The translations under genes and the position numbers were made by a program. This document shows, piece by piece, positions 63,586-64,000 of a stretch of 64,000 bases of DNA. How positions within the stretch are numbered: the first letter of the stretch is position 1; each line of letters begins with the position of its first letter. Source of the stretch: Endozoicomonas sp965199185 (GTDB lineage: Bacteria > Pseudomonadota > Gammaproteobacteria > Pseudomonadales > Endozoicomonadaceae); assembly GCA_965199185.1 (NCBI GenBank), contig CBDAQW010000013.1, positions 186,001 to 250,000 on the forward strand, read 5' to 3'. A model generated the notes under the pieces. It searched no databases and was not told where the DNA came from. It saw nothing but the letters and a program-made list of their open reading frames with translations.

Positions 63586-64000
63586 TTAAGTCATCAAATG
63601 CTGAGTTGCCAGAAGATCCAAAGCATCTCGCAGTGCTTCACGGTTATGAGTACCCGGTTGAAAGGTGTCGCCCAGAGTTTTGATCTGCACATCGCATTTA
63701 GCTTTTCCTGGTAGAGATCGTTCTGAAGGCCAGAGCAGCACATCGGGATACAATCCGGTCAGCTGTTCCATCCACTCCAGTTTCTCAATAATAGTCATGT
63801 GACTCATGGATGTCTGCTCCGGATGGATATTCCCAAGAAACACTTTTATTGCAGAACTGTCTTTCACGGCTTTTGCCAATTCAGGCATTAACAAAGCAGG
63901 CAGAATACTGGTCATAAAGCTGCCTGGACCGAGGATAATCATATCCGCCTCCGACAAAGCCATAACCGCTTCTTTAGTTGGAGAAATTTCGGGAATCAGC
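63586..64000 (-). CDS. YvcK/CofD-like protein, C-terminal part (runs off the window)
   Basis: The reverse-strand frame ends at 63586 and stays open to the window edge. It carries the YvcK/CofD-like core: LIPEISPTKEAVMALSEADM, then MIILGPGSFMTSILPALLMP, ELAKAV..SSAIKVFLGNIHPEQTSM. Relatives bind UDP-sugars and affect cell shape or carbon metabolism. No function can be assigned from the fragment. It converges with the sugar phosphotransferase gene, 22 bases away. Confidence 0.85.
   Translation of the reverse strand, partial: LIPEISPTKEAVMALSEADMIILGPGSFMTSILPALLMPELAKAVKDSSAIKVFLGNIHPEQTSMSHMTIIEKLEWMEQLTGLYPDVLLWPSERSLPGKAKCDVQIKTLGDTFQPGTHNREALRDALDLLATQHLMT

Noticed and set aside
1..64000. 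CRISPR arrays, tRNA and rRNA genes
   Set aside because: No regularly spaced repeats, no tRNA cloverleaf with CCA end and no rRNA-like sequence were seen by eye.

Overview
The window looks like a chromosomal segment of a marine gammaproteobacterium, most likely Endozoicomonas or a close relative in Oceanospirillales. I infer this from the housekeeping set (ackA-pta, astADB, msbA, galE, nadC, panE/yajQ, fxsA-groESL, metG, trmA), the moderate GC content, the many decaying insertion sequences and the symbiont-like polysaccharide locus. No marker gene (16S rRNA, for example) is present to prove it. I found no tRNA, rRNA, CRISPR array or prophage.

Layout. 0-11 kb: partial pta and ackA, a DUF805 protein, hemJ, a double-domain 6-carboxytetrahydropterin synthase-like protein, an unrecognised protein, dnaT with a lambda-P-like helicase loader and a TatD hydrolase, then an unusual exported protein with a uridine-kinase-like P-loop domain and a CNNM/CBS transporter. 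11.3-14.1 kb: an insertion-sequence nest made of an ISAzo13-family element, a full ISAs1-family element and pieces of an IS3-type OrfA. 14.4-18.4 kb: ibpA with a ROSE-like RNA thermometer, a Nudix hydrolase, and two frameshifted pseudogenes (metallophosphoesterase and MHS-type transporter). 18.4-21.9 kb: pldA, an unrecognised membrane-anchored protein, a small inverted-repeat element next to a transposase fragment, and amrS.

22-45.6 kb is mostly core metabolism: arginine succinyltransferase genes astA-astD-astB, msbA, galE, nadC, panE, dodecin, yajQ, ampG, an alkyltransferase-like protein, an SDR, fxsA, heat-shock-promoted groESL, metG, a purine permease split by a second ISAs1 copy, trmA and sanA.

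45.6-63.6 kb is a Wzx/Wzy-type exopolysaccharide locus in two divergent arms. The leftward arm carries a STAS regulator, a lipoprotein, a 957-residue multi-SLBB exporter and a CpsD-like protein whose Walker A lysine is replaced by cysteine. The rightward arm carries a GGDEF/EAL protein (degenerate GGDEF, intact EAL), a GT4, flippase, polymerase, hexapeptide acyltransferase, glycosyltransferase, lipoprotein, chain-length protein, GT4, GT2 and an initiating sugar phosphotransferase. The content and order strongly resemble the syp symbiosis polysaccharide locus of Vibrio fischeri (sypA, C, D and K to R), with the syp two-component regulators absent and a c-di-GMP protein in their place. This is the most interesting system in the window. 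A partial YvcK-like gene closes it.
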